Position numbers and translations under genes: made by a program
Shown: positions 25,101-40,200 of the stretch, piece by piece
How positions within the stretch are numbered: position 1 is the stretch's first letter
How the letters are laid out: each line of letters opens with the position of its first letter
Notes under the pieces: generated by a model
Told to the model about the DNA's origin: nothing
Database searches by the model: none
Seen by the model: only the letters and a program-made list of their open reading frames with translations
Assembly (NCBI RefSeq): GCF_047675955.1
Contig: NC_132912.1
Span: 22,914,500 to 22,978,499, forward strand
Length of the DNA: 64,000 nucleotides
Source of the DNA: Chlorocebus sabaeus
Taxonomy: Eukaryota > Chordata > Mammalia > Primates > Cercopithecidae
Reading direction: 5' to 3'

Positions 25101-28100
25101 GGTCCATCGACAGTTGAATGGATAAACAAATTGTGATATACAATGGGATACTACTCAGCAGTAAAAAGAAAGGCAAAAACAAATGAGATCCCTGAAACAT
25201 GGATCCCAAAAATATTCTGCCACATGAAAGAAGCCTACACAAAGGGTCCCTATGTAGTAATTTCATTACTACTAAATTATAGAACAGGCGAAACTGATCT
25301 GTAGTGAAAGAAAGGAGATCAGTGGTTGTCTGGGACCAGTCATAGGAGGGGAATTAACTGCAATGAGTCAAGAGAGAATGTTTTGGGGCATGGAAATCTT
25401 CACATATTGTTTGGAGTGGTTGGTTACACAGATCTGTTTCTTAAAATTCTATACAGATGTATACATTCCTCAAAACTCATCAAACTTACACTGAAAATAA
25501 CTTCATTGTATTGAATCTAAATTGGCCTTCTGTAAGTTGGATTCAAAAGAAGTAATGGAGGAATTTAGTAGACAGGGAGGAGTTGACTACTCGTGAGACA
25601 AAAGGGATGATTAATAATATAAAGTATTATTAATTTATATTATATTAATAATATAAAGTATTATAAGACGAGAATGTGTCCATTCTGTGAAAATAGGAGA
25701 TTGAGTTATCTAATGTGCTAGTCTTAGTGTCTGGCACTTAATAGGGATTCAATAAATGTTTATTAAATACATGAATTAATTAATGAAAGTGAGTGAGTAA
25801 AAAAAAAGCCAAAGCACCTATTAGGGATTGGCCTTGGATATTTTCTCTGATGTAATAGAAGAACATGTGCAGATATAGGTAGATTTGAATTTGCAAGTTG
25901 GAAGTTGATGGAGTTTCCGTCTGGTAACTTTATTTTTTCTGAAAATTTTGCTGGGTGAGGAGGAAAGAAAGGGGGAAGTAGGAGTGTTAAATGTTCAAGG
26001 ATAGTATAAATGTTTGAAATAATTTTGTTCTTTTGAGAAGGAGAAATCAAGTTTACAAAAGAAATGTAGAAACCTGGTGTGCAGTGAGGCCCTCTCAATT
26101 GCTGGTCATGAATTTACAATGATACTAACTTTCTTCTAGTTTAACATTCTTTGAGAATGGTTGGACACTTGGGTACAAATGCAAAGAAGAAAATACTAGT
26201 GTTCACTTGTGGTATGGGTTTCAGAAGATTCATCTGATGATAAGACAGACAAGGAGGTTTAGGGTTTAGCGGAAGTGTTATTCAGATAATAGAACGTACA
26301 ATCTAAGCAACTTAAGAGGGGAAGAAGGGAGAAAGCTGATAAAGGGAGAGAAAGCAGAGGGAGTAAATGGACTGGGGATCCAAATGCAATTGAAGAATCC
26401 CTGTAGTGGGAGTAGTTGAAAAAGTCAAGCTATATCTCTCACCACTTGCTGGTTGGCTACCAAGAACCCCTCAGAACCTGTACACTGTGGGTGCTGTAGG
26501 AAACCAATCTATAGGCAGATAGAGAAAAATTAATGGGTTCTCAAGCATAATAGCAGAAGACAAAGCTGAATGATAGATGAATGCTACTGAGTCAGAATTA
26601 GCGAAAGAGACAGGAGAGAACTTTCAAAAGTGATGAGAACACTTCTCTTCTGTCTAGATATAGTGGTAGCAGGTAGCAGGTAGCAGCAGGCATTTCTCCA
26701 GCTACAATAACTATGAAAAGCAGATGGACTTAAAACTACAATTGAAGAGCTTTGGAAAGGCAAATTAAAAAGACTGATAATACCAAGCACTGGTGAGGAT
26801 GTAGAGCAACTGGAACTCTCATTCATAGCTGGTGGGAAAGTAAATTGATAAAACCGCTTTGGAAAACTGTTCAACAGTACCTATGAAAGGGAAATATATG
26901 TCTACCCTATGACTCATCAATTCCATTCCTAGATATATACCCAAGAGAAATGAATGTATATATCCACAAAAAGACATGTAAAAGAATATTCATTGTGATT
27001 TATGATTTCCTCAAACTGGAAAGAAAAGAACCCAAACTGGTATATTTATATAATGGAATACATTATATAGCCATAACAAATATGACTTAGCTATATAAGC
27101 AAAAATGTGAAAGAACTGCAATAGGTATTGCACTGAGCTAAAGAAAACAAATAAGAAGGAGTGAATGTTGTATGATTCTTTATATGAAGTTCAAAAATGG
27201 AAAATTAAGTGATTATTTTAAATAACTGAAGAGATAAAAGAATAATGATTCTCATGGGGGCAGGGTGGCTTAGGAAAGGAGTGTGAGGAAACCTTCAGAG
27301 ATGCTAGAAATGTTCTATATCTTAGTTGGAGAGATCTGAATTAATATTCTTTAATAAAATTAAAGATCAAGTGGAAGAAATACCTAATAACACAAACAAA
27401 CTGAGTCAATTTTGCTTTTTAATCCAATCTAACAGACTTAGTTGGATTTATTTACCCTAGTGATGTTTATTTTGATCATTGACATATTTTATTTTATTCC
27501 TATCATTCTATTTGAAGTTGTGGTTTTTCTTTGCTATGTTTTCATCTTGTAATTTCTTTTGTATTTTCTGTCCCTTTTCTGAATTGAGCAATTTTCCTTT
27601 GTTTCCCTTTCTTTCTGGCAGTGTGGAACTTTGGTTACTTGTTGGTAGCCTATCTATTAAATACACATTTTAACCTGCATTTTTTCTATTAATGTAAAAA
27701 TAAAAAATAGCTAGGCAACATGCCTCCTTTTTAAAAACCAAAAATTTTATTTACCTGTTTTGTTGAAAAAAAAATCTGTTTTAATTCCAAGCTGCTATTA
27801 GTTTTTTTTTTTTCCTTATAAATCATTATTACTTCAGGAATCTTTTCTTAAGAATTGCATTGGCCGGGCAAGTTGGCTCATGCCTATAATGCCAGCACTT
27901 TGGGAGGCTGAGGCGGGCGGATTCCTGCAGTCAGGAGTTCGAGACCAGCCTGGAAAACATGGCAAAACCCCATCTCTACTAAAAATACAAAAAATCAGAC
28001 ACCTGTAATCCCAGCTACTCGGGAGGCTGAGACAGGGAGAATCGCTTGAACCCAGGAGGCGGAGGTTGCAGTGAGCTGAGATCGCACCATTGTACTCTAG

Positions 28101-31100
28101 CCTGGGCAACAGAGCGAGACTCCATCTCAAAAAAAAAAAAAAAGAAAGAAAGAAAAGAATTGTATTATGATTCACAACATCATCTGCAACATTTAGTAAG
28201 CTAAACAGCAGAATACATTTTACTGCATTTTTTGATCTACCACTGTTGTTTTTATATTTTGGTCCTCCCAAGTTTTGGCTGGAGATTTTGCCTGAGCAAT
28301 TTGTTTAAGAGCGTATGGTTGATACACTTTTTGAGTTTGTGAATGCCCGAACATCTGAAAGATAACCTAGCCAGATATAAACCTTCCAGAGTCATAATCC
28401 TTTTCCCTTGGACCTTTGTTGATTATCTTCCATAAATAGTCAGGAGAAGGAAAGGTATAAGGTCATTTGCTGAGGTCTTTTTTCTTATTATTCAATATTA
28501 TTTCTGCTTCTTGTTGTATATTTTCTGTTTGGTCAAGCTAATATTTTATCCACCATAAATAAACATTTATTCCCATTTTAAACCATCTTGTGTTATTTTC
28601 CCCATTTGCATATCCTTCCTTCTTATCGCCATCCATCCCATTTTATCTGTTCTTCAAATCATATCTGAAGTTCTATCACATCCATGGAGCTTTCTCTGTT
28701 TACCCCAGTTTCAAATTAATTTCCCCACTCTCATCATAGTATTTATTGTCTCTGCCATATGTTTTGCACTTCATAAAATCCTAGAATTTTATATCTGGAA
28801 GAGATCATACTCCAACTTCCTAACTTTTCAGATTGAAAAAAGCTGTGGTCAGTGAGCCACACGTGTCACTTGGGTGATGTGAAGTCCTCAGGAATTCTGG
28901 GGCTACCCTTTAAGACCTAAAGAAGATGGTTCTCAAGCCACAAACCCTAACTACATTCAGAAGTCCTTCCTTAAGATTTCTGTGGATTTCCAGGGCCTTC
29001 AGCTCTCCTGATCAGTGTTGCAGCCAGCATCCCAGCCATTGCTCTTGGCTCAGCTAGAGGCCAACTTTTCTCATTGGATCATGTCGAGAAACACAAGTGC
29101 CACCAACCTGTTGTACACAACTGACTTTTTACTGAAGATTTGTCTTCTCTAAAAGGGTCTAAGAGGTTTAAGAACAAGCAAGACTTTCGTAACTCTTATA
29201 GCTTCTAGTTTAGAGGGAGCCATAGAAAAATAGCAGCTTTACTTTCGGTGTTAGACAATGCTGTTCTGAAATTCAGCAGCCATTTCTCTCCAAAAGGGAA
29301 GTTTTATCCTGGCTATGTCCTTTCAGGTCATTGTTTCTTGCCATCTTCTTTCTTCTTTACTCTTCCAAACTCACACAATTATGTTTCCTTGGAGTAATCA
29401 GAGTAATGTATTTCTCCATTCTCTACCTAAAATGAAACAATCTTAAAAATATTCCATGACATAGTAAGATGTCTATCCAACACAAAGAACCAGCTAAAGC
29501 TTTGAAAAACAGTTTTTTCCCCTTATCCTAAGGAGAACTCCATCCATCATTAGTCTCTGGAAATGGAAGAAAAATAGTGTAATAATTTGCTTTCTCCTCA
29601 ACCACAGAAAGCCTCTATGTGCTATGAACAACAGTTCATTTCAGTTACACATTTCGTTTCAATTACACATGAATTCTCAGGACACAGGTCTTCCTAGAGT
29701 CCTATACTTTTCTTTAGACTATATTATCATTTTCCCTGTTCCAGGTTTTATTCAATTTTACATTTTGTTATATGCTCTTTTCTAGTGCTTTATTGTTCTA
29801 CATATGTAATTCCTGCTTTTCTAGAGTGTAGTGGTTGGAAAGCAAGTATTAATTATTGAGATGGTCATGAAATAAAATATATACAGGTATTCAAGGATTT
29901 TGTGTATTGAATAAGCATTATAATATGTCATTTGGTAAACATCTCTCATGCGCCAGATGACATGCTAAGTGCTTTACATACATGGCCTCTACTCCTTTCC
30001 TTGCTCCTTTGAGATAGTCATCAAACAGAAAAAGAAATTAACATTCTAGGAGCATAATTCACTTGATTCCACATGGCTAAATTGAGAAACTAGACCTGTC
30101 AGATTCCAAAACATTTTGCTCTTCCCACCATACCCCAGGCATTCCAGTGCTGACAATTGTTTCTCTAGTGGCTGATGTTTTTTAAATGAAAAACTTTGCG
30201 GTGCACTTATTGGGCAGTGACCACATCCTTTTTGCAAGATTACATTCTCTCTAAGTTTTAAGACCCATTCATTTTTAATGTGATTTTTAAAGCTCATATG
30301 TGAACCTGATAGTTTTCTTTCTGCCTTTCAGTTTGATCCATTAATGATTGAAAGCAAAAAAGCAGCCACTGTGGTGTTAATGCTTCGTTCTCCAGAAGAG
30401 GAAATTTTGGCTAAAGCATGTGAAGCCATTTATAAATTTGCTTTAAAAGGTTTGGACTTTTTTCAGTTTATCTTTCCATTTCATTAATTTCTTAAAATAT
30501 TTACTACCTCTTAGGCACTTTTCTTCCTAGTCTTTAACTTATTTGCTGTCAGATGAATTATTTCAGATAACCAGAATATTATTTAATGCATTACCTAAAA
30601 GCAATCTCTCTCCCCGAGTGCCTAGCTTAATCTTAAGGAGTAATTTAGTCACTGGGTAGAACAGTCATTCTGAAAGTTTCATTGTGGTTTTAGAAATTGT
30701 AAATGTCAAAGAAACTAAAAGAACTCCTAATAGTCAAAGCTGGAACAATTAGAACAACAAAGTAAAGTAGTACTGGCTTATAATCCAAGTGGAAAATATG
30801 TATCCATGAGTCCATACTGATATAAACAAATGAATGAATAAATGGAAGAGAAGAGACAAATGATTCCTAAAAGTTTATGTAGACACTCTTGACTTCAAGA
30901 AGGTGAAATATAACTCCCCACTCTTTGAGTGGGAGATGCACAGAGTGATTTATATCCAAACAGTACAACATAGAACTGGGGGAAAATAAGCTTATAATGG
31001 ATAAATCTGACAAACACTACACCTCAGCTAGGTGATCAAAATCAACACCACCCATCTGGGCATGGTGGCTAATGTCTGTAATCTCAGCACTTTGGGAGGC

Positions 31101-31172
31101 CAAGGTGGGTGGATCACTTGAGCCCAGGAGTTTGACACCAGCCTTGGCAATGTGTCAAAGTCCCCTCCCTAC

Positions 31173-31205
<33 letters not shown>

Positions 31206-34200
31206 AACTAGCCATGTGTGGTGGTGCATGATTGTAGTCCCAGCTACTAGGGAGACTGAGGTGGGAGGATCACTTGAGCCCAGGAGTTCAAGACCAGCCT
31301 TGGCAACATGGCAAAACCCCACCTCTACAAAAAATAAAAACATAAGTCATGTGTAACGGCACATGTCTGCAGTCCCAGCTACTCAGTAGCCTGAGGTGGG
31401 AGGACTCTTGACCCTGAGAGGCAGAAGTTGCAGTGAACTGAGATTGTGCCACTACACTCCAGCCTAGGCAACAGAGAGAGACCCTGTCTCAAAAAACAAA
31501 CCAACCAACCAACCAAAAAAAAAAAAAAAAAAAAAAACCCACCAACTGTGATAAGTCCTAATAATAATAAGTGCCCTTGACATGTGATAAAAATGACACT
31601 TTATTTCTGTGTCATTTTTCTTAAAAATCCATAACCCCAGTCTAATAATGATTTTTAAAAATCAGACAAATCCTGGTTCAGGTACAAAATACCTAGCTGA
31701 TGCTCCTCAAAACTGTCATGGCTATCCACAACAGCCAAGTTTGAGAAACTCACATAATGGAGGCATTATGACTAATGACATAGGACCCTGGGACAGAAAG
31801 AAGATGATAGGTTAAAACTAAGGAAATCCGAATAACTAAGTACTTTAGTTAATAATAGTGTCTTCATATTAGTTCATTACTTGTAAAAAATGTACCATAC
31901 TAACATCAAATGTTAATAATAGGGGAAACTAGGTCTGAGGTATGTGCAAACTCTTGGTACTGTTTTTGTAACTTTTCTGTAAAACTAATGTTATAAAACA
32001 AAGCTTAAACACTGTAAACATTACATATCAGGTTCTATTGAAAAGTTTATTCATAGAGGATTTAAAAACATACAAGATGCTTATATTTTAGTGCTCATAT
32101 TACTACAAATGGTAAGATTAGACTTTTATTATGTTGCATGACAGTTTAATTGAGAATATTAATTTAATTGAGAGTTTAGTGTAACTAAACTGATTTTTGT
32201 AATAAAACATTTCAAACTAATATAGGGACAATTTTGTTTTAAATAAATGATATTTGACATATTGTGTTGGAAATTGAATTAGAGAACAACAAATCATTCA
32301 ATTAGCAAAGGGTACAATACTCACCTTGCTTTGTCACTCAGGTTATCATTGAGGATCCAGATTTAAACCAGAGTGTTTCTGGAAGGTACTATATCTTTTT
32401 GAATGGATGGTGTAGAATCCTGGGTCAAATTTCAGGGAGATATTGGATTGTGCATCTATGGCAGCATGAATCCCTTTCAGTCTAATAGAGTCATTATACA
32501 TCATCTGGCTATCACATGTATCTAATTATATATCTCTTTTTGCATGACATGAAGAAATAAATAGGAATGTATTTCCTATGAAATCAATACAGAAATAATT
32601 TTAAATCTGATGTTTTATACCAGTAATGTTTTCTAAAATTAAAAAAAATATGATAGGACTTTGGCTTCTGGCCAAGATGGACCACTCTACTGCCTGAAAC
32701 AATGAATGAAACAGACCCAATATGTGAAAGTAGAGTAGACTTACTCTATTGGTGGAAACAATGAAGGAAATAAACCAGATACATGAAATAACAGTTGACA
32801 AGACTATCAACATCAGACAATAAAGGGCAGTGACCACTGAGAGGCAGGAAACAAGGGAAGTAAACCCTATAATTGCTTCAGATTCTTGACTTCAGAGAGC
32901 TTTTTGGCCATAGCACTGGAACTCTCTGAGTTAAGAAGACAAACATGAAAGTCCAGAGAAATAAAGGCATTTAGAGTTTTCAGAACAGAGTAAAGGAGAG
33001 GAATGAGTTTCACAGAGGGAGAACTCAGGAGATCTGTAAAGGGTCCCATTCTTGTATTTAGAAGAGTAGTGAGCAGCATGTATATGTAAGGTAAATAGTT
33101 GGACAAAGAGGCAGCCAAAGGATTGGGGTAACAGTGCCTGGTGCTCACAGAGGTCTAGGAGTAGCGTGCCTGTTCCATTAGTCAGGCAGAAACCTCAGAA
33201 TTCATGGAGCATTATGTAGAATACACAAAGGAGTCTTGCCTCAGTATGAGAAATAATTAGTCCTAGATTGCGCACTGTTCTAGTACCACCTAGTAAATAT
33301 TAAAAGCAAGACTTGAAAGGATCAGGTTGCTTCCAAGTAACTTAATTTGTCCCTGAAAAAAATCTTAAGAATACAGAAATATCCATTGCCCAAGAAGGTA
33401 AAATTCACAATGTCTTGCATCCAATAAAAAAATTACTAGGCATGAAAAAAAGCAGAAAAAATGCATAAGATATAAATCAATGAGTAAATCAAATTGACCC
33501 AGATGTTAGAATTAGCAGGAAAAGACATTGAAAGATTAATTACAACCATGTTCTATATGTTTAGAAAGTAAAAACATGGAAGACCCGAATACAACTTCTA
33601 GAGATGAAAACTTCAATGTCTGAAATGAAAAATACATAGGCTTTGATTAAGGCAGATTAGACATTGCAGAATAAAAAGATTAATGAACTTATATGTGTAA
33701 TTGGAGTCTCTGAAAAAGGGAGACAGAGACAGAAAAAACATTTGAAGAAATAATGGCCAAAGTTTCCCTAAGTCTGATGAAAACTCTAAGTACATGGATC
33801 CAAAAAGTTTGTCAAAACCCAAGTGCAAAGAATATGAAGCAAACTATGCCACAGTACATTAAAATCAAATTGCTTAAAACCAGTGATAAAGAGAAAATCT
33901 TAAAAGCAGCCAGAATCAGTAAAAACATGTTACATTCAAAAAAGATAAGGATGACAATAGATATTAAATAACAAATTATAAATAAGGATGATTTATCATC
34001 AGAAATTTCACAAGTGAGAACTCTATAGAGCAACAATCTTTAAAGAATAAAAGAAAAATAAAAACTTTCAACCCAGAATTACTATCCAGAAAAAAACTTT
34101 CAAAAACTTAGGTGAAATGAAGTTTTTTTTAAACATAAAAAAACTAAAATAATTTATTTCCAGCAGATCTACACTACTACTTATAATAAAAACAGGCCTT

Positions 34201-37200
34201 TTAGGCAGAAGGAAAATAACACTAGATGGAAATATGGATCTACAAAAAAGAATACAGAGTGCTAGAAATGACAACATATATGTTTTCTTTGTTATTTGAA
34301 TCACTTCAAAAGCAAATTTATTATTTTAAAACAAAATAATCATATATTGTACAATTTGAAACATATGTATAAACAAAATATATGGCAACACCAGCCCCAA
34401 GGCAGAAAGGGAAAAAAATGGAAGTATACTATTGTTAGGATCTCATATGTGAAGTGCATTAATAGCACTTGAAAGTAGACTGTGATACATTAAAGATGTA
34501 TACTGCAACCCTAATGAAACCACTAAAATAACAAAATAAAGGATAATATTAAATAAGAAAATGAAATAAAATGGAATAAGTAATATTCCTAGAATACATA
34601 GAAAAGAAGGCAGAATATGAAGAAAAAAGAAAACATAGAGGGGGCGGAGCAAGATGGCCAAATAGGAACAGCTCCAGTCTCCAACTCCCAGCGCCAGCGA
34701 CACAGAAGACCGGTGATTTCTGCATTTTCAACTGAGATACTGGGTTCATCTCACTAGGGAGTGCCGGACAATTGGTGCTGGTCAGCTGCTGCAGCCCGAC
34801 CAGCGAGAGCTGAAGCAGGGTGAGAGCTGAAGCAGGGTGAGGCATCCCCTCACCTGGGAAGCACAAGGGGGAAGGGAATCCCTTTTCCTAGCCAGGAGAA
34901 CTGAGACACACAACACCTGGAAAATCGGGTAACTCCCACCCCAATACTGCGCACGTGGGCACACCAGGAGATTATATCCCACACCTGGCCGGGAGGGTCC
35001 CACGCCCACGGAGCCTCCCTCATTGCTAGCACAGCAGTCTGCCATCTAACCGCAAGGCAGCAGCGACGCTGGGGGAGGGGCGCCCACCATTGCTGAGGCT
35101 TAAGTAGGTAAACAAAGCCGCTGGGAAGCTCGAACTGGGTGGAGCTCACAGCAGCTCAAGGAAACCTGCCTGTCTCTGTAGACTCCACCTCTGGGGACAG
35201 GGCACAGATAAACAAAAGCAGCAGAAACCTCTGCAGACGCAAACGACTCTGTCTGACAGCTTTGAAGAGAACAGTGGATCTCCCAACACGGAGGTTGAGA
35301 TCTCAGAAGGGACAGACTGCCTGCTCTAGTGGGTCCCTGACCCCTGAGTAGCCTAACTGGGAGACATCCCCCACCAGGGGCAGTCTGACACCCCACACCT
35401 CACAGGGTGGAGTACACCACTGAGAGGAAGCTTCCAAAGCAAGAATCAGACAGGTACACTTACTGTTCAGCAATATTCTAGCTTCTGCAGCCTCTGCTGC
35501 TGATACCCAGGCAAACAGGGTCTGGAGTGGACCTCAAGCAATCTCCAACAGACCTACAGCTGAGGGTCCTGACTGTTAGAAGGAAAACTATCAAACAGGA
35601 AGGACACCTACACCAAAACCCCATCAGTACGCCACCATCATCAAAGACCAGAGGCAGATAAAACCACAAAGATGGGGAAAAAGCAGGGCAGAAAAGCTGG
35701 AAATTCAAAAAATAAGAGCGCATCTCCCCCGGCAAAGGAGCGCAGCTCATCGCCAGCAACAGATCAAAGCTGGACGGAGAATGACTTTGACGAGATGAGA
35801 GAAGAAGGCTTCAGTCCATCAAACTTCTCAGAGCTAAAGGAGGAATTACGTACCCAGCGCAAAGAAACTAAAAATCTTGAAAAAAAAAATGGAAGAATTG
35901 ATGGCTAGAGTAATTAATGCAGAGAAGGTCATAAACGAAATGAAAGAGATGAAAACCATGACACGAGAAATACGTGACAAATGCACAAGCTTCAGAAACC
36001 GACTCTATCAACTGGAAGAAAGAGTATCAGCGATTGAGGATCAAATGAATGAAATGAAGCGAGAAGAGAAAACAAAAGAAAAAAGAAGAAAAAGAAATGA
36101 ACAAAGCCTGCAAGAAGTATGGGATTAGGTAAAAAGACCAAATCTACGTCTGATTGGGGTGCCTGAAAGTGAGGGGGAAAATGGAACCAAGTTGGAAAAC
36201 ACTCTTCAGGATATCATCCAGGAGAACTTCTCCAACCTAGTAGGGCAGGCAAACATTCAAATCCAGGAAATACAGAGAACGCCACAAAGATACTCTTCGA
36301 GAAGAGCAACTCCAAGACACATAATTGCCAGATTCACCAAAGTTGAAATGAAGGAAAAAATCTTAAGGGCAGCCAGAGAGAAAGGTCGGGTTACCCACAA
36401 AGGGAAGCCCATCAGACTAACAGCAGATCTCTCGGCAGAAATTCTACAAGCCAGAAGAGAGTAGGGGCCAATATTCAACATTCTTAAAGAAAAGAATTTT
36501 AAACTCAGAATTTCATATCCAGCCAAACTAAGTTTCATAAGTGAAGCAGAAATAAAATCCTTTACAGATAAGCAAATGCTTAGAGATTTCGTCACCACTA
36601 GGCCTGCCTTACAAGAGACCCTGAAGGAAGCATTAAACATGGAAAGGAACAACCAGTACCAGCCATTGCAAAAACATGGCAAAATGTAAAGACCATCGAG
36701 GCTAGGAAGAAACTGCATCAACTAACGAGCAAAATAACCAGTTAATATCATAATGGCAAGATCAAGTTCACACATAACAATATTAACCTTAAATGTAAAT
36801 GGACTAAATGCTCCAATTAAAAGACACAGACTGGCAAACTGGATAAAGAGTCAAGACCCATCAGTCTGCTGTATTCAGGAGACCCATCTCACATGCAGAG
36901 ACACACATAGGCTCAAAATAAAGGGATGGAGGAAGATTTACCAAGCAAATGGAGAACAAAAAAAAGCAGGGGTTGCAATACTAGTCTCTGATAAAACAGA
37001 CTTTAAACCATCAAAGAACAAAAGAGACAAAGAAGGCCATTACATAATGGTAAAAGAATCAATTCAACAGGAAGAGCTAACTATCCTAAATATATATGCA
37101 CCCAATACAGGAGCACCCAGATTCATAAAGCAAGTCCTTAGAGACTTACAAAGAGACTTAGACTCCCATACAATAATAATGGAAGACTTCAACACTCCAC

Positions 37201-40200
37201 TGTCAAAATTAGACAGATCAACGAGACAGAAAGTTAACAAGGATATCCAGGAATTGAACTCATCTCTGCAGCAAGCAGACCTAATAGACATCTATAGAAC
37301 TCTCCACCCCAAATCAACAGAATATACATTCTTCTCAGCATCATATCGCACTTACTCCAAAATTGACCACATAATTGGAAGTAAAGCACTCCTCAGCAAA
37401 TGTACAAGAACAGAAATTATAACAAACTGTCTCTCAGACCACAGTGCAATCAAACTAGAACTCAGGACTAAGAAACTCAATCAAAACCACTCAACTACAT
37501 GGAAACTGAACAACCTGCTCCTGAATGACTACTGGGTACATAACGAAATGAAGGCAGAAATAAAGATGTTCTTTGAAACCAACGAGAACAAAGATACAAC
37601 ACACCAGAATCTCTGGGACACATTTAAAGCAGTGTGTAGAGGGAAATTTATAGCACTAAATGCCCACAAGAGAAAGCAGGAAAGATCTAAAATTGACACT
37701 CTAACATCACAGTTAAAAGAACTAGAGAAGCAAGAGCAAACACATTCGAAAGCTAGCAGAAGGCAAGAAATAACTAAGATCAGAGCAGAACTGAAGGAGA
37801 TAGAGACACAAAAAAGCCTCCAAAAAATCAATGAATCCAGGAGTTGGTTTTTTGAAAAGATCAACAAAATTGACAGACTGCTAGTGAGACTAATAAAGAA
37901 GAAAAGAGAGAAGAATCAAATAGACGCAATAAAAAATGATAAAGGGGATATCACCACCGACCCCACAGAAATACAAACTACCATCAGAGAATACTATAAA
38001 CACCTCTACGCAAATAAACTAGAAAATCTAGAAGAAATGGATAATTTCCTGGACACTTACACTCTTCCAAGACTAAACCAGGAAGAAGTTGAATCCCTGA
38101 ATAGATCAATAGCAGGCTCTCAAATTGACGCAATAATTAATAGCCTACCAACCAAAAAAAGTCCAGGACCAGATGGATTCACAGCTGAATTCTACCAGAG
38201 GTACAAGGAGGAGCTGGTACCATTCCTTCTGAAACTATTCCAATCAATAGAAAAAGAGGGAATCCTCCCTAACTCATTTTATGAGGCCAACATCATCCTG
38301 ATACCAAAGCCTGGCAGAGACACAACAAAAAAAGAGAATTTTAGACCAATATCCCTGATGAACATCGATGCAAAAATTCTCAATAAAATACTGGCAAACC
38401 GGATTCAGCAGCACATCAAAAAGCTTATCCACCATGATCAAGTTGGCTTCATCCCTGGGATGCAAGGCTGGTTCAACATTCGCAAATCAATAAACATAAT
38501 CCAGCATATAAACAGAACCAAAGACAAGAACCACATCATTATCTCAATAGATGCAGAAAAGGCTTTTGACAAAATTCAACAGCCCTTCATGCTAAAAACG
38601 TTCAATAAATTCGGTATTGATGGAACATACCTCAAAATAATAAGAGCTATTTATGACAAGCCCACAGCCAATATCATACTGAATGGACAAAAACTGGAAA
38701 AATTCCCTTTGAAAACTGGCACAAGACAGGGATGCCCTCTCTCACCACTCCTATTCAACATAGTGTTGGAAGTTCTGGCTAGGGCAATCAGGCAAGAGAA
38801 AGAAATCAAGGGTATTCAGTTAGGAAAAGAAGAAGCCAAATTGTCCCTCTTTGCAGATGACATGATTGTATATTTAGAAAACCCCATTGTCTCAGCCCAA
38901 AATCTCCTTAAGCTGATAAGCAACTTCAGCAAAGTCTCAGGATACAAAATTAATGTGCAAAAATCACAAGCATTCTTATACACCAGTAACAGACAAACAG
39001 AGAGCCAAATCATGAATGAACTTCCATTCACAATTGCTTCAAAGAGAATAAAATACCTAGGAATCCAACTTACAAGGGATGTAAAGGACCTCTTCAAGGA
39101 GAACTACAAACCACTGCTCAGTGAAATAAAAGAAGACACAAACAAATGGAAGAACATACCATGCTCATGGATAGGGAGAATCAATATCGTGAAAATGGCC
39201 ATACTGCCCAAGGTTATTTAAAGATTCAATGCCATCCCTATCAAGCTACCAATGACTTTCTTCACAGAATTGGAAAAAACTGCTTTAAAGTTCATATGGA
39301 ACCAAAAAAGAGCCCGCATCTCCAAGACAATCCTAAGCCAAAAGAACAAAGCTGGAGGCATCACGCTACCTGACTTCAAACTATACTACAAGGCTACAGT
39401 AACCAAAACAGCATGGTACTGGCACCAAAACAGAGATATGGACCAATGGAACAGAATAGAGTCCTCAGAAATAATACCACACATCTACAGCCATCTGATC
39501 TTTGGCAAACCTGAGAGAAACAAGAAATGGGGAAAAGATTCCCTATTTAATAAATGGTGCTGGGAAAATTGGCTAGCCATAAGTAGAAAGCTGAAACTGG
39601 ATCCTTTCCTTACTCCTTATACGAAAATTAATTCAAGATGGATTAGAGACTTAAATGTTAGACCTAATACCATAAAAACCCTAGAGGAAAACCTAGCTAG
39701 TACCATTCAGGACATAGGCATGGGCAAAGACTTCATGTCTAAAACACCAAAAGCAACGGCAGCAAAAGCCAAAATTGACAAATGGGATCTAATTAAACTA
39801 AAGAGCTTCTGCACAGCAAAAGAAACTACCATCAGAGTGAACAGGCAACCTACAGAATGGGAGAAAATTTTTGCAATCTACTCATCTAACAAAGGGCTAA
39901 TATCCAGAACCTACAAAGAACTCAAACAAATTTACAAGAAAAAAACAAACAACCCCATCAAAAAGTGGGCAAAGGATATGAACAGACATTTCTCAAAAGA
40001 AGACATTCATACAGCCAACAGACACATGAAAAAATGCTCATCATCACTGGCCATCAGAGAAATGCAAATCAAAACCACAATGAGATACCATCTCACACCA
40101 GTTAGAATGGCGATCATTAAAAAGTCAGGAAACAACAGGCGCTGGAGAGGATGTGGAGAAATAGGAACTCTTTTACACTGTTGGTGGGATTGTAAACTAG

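Noticed and set aside
27479..27673. 64-codon hydrophobic frame
   Set aside because: T-rich DNA translates to Phe/Leu-rich peptides by composition; no gene signals.
36753..39221. 822-codon frame as a host gene
   Set aside because: It is L1 ORF2 interrupted by a stop, inside a complete L1 with target duplications.
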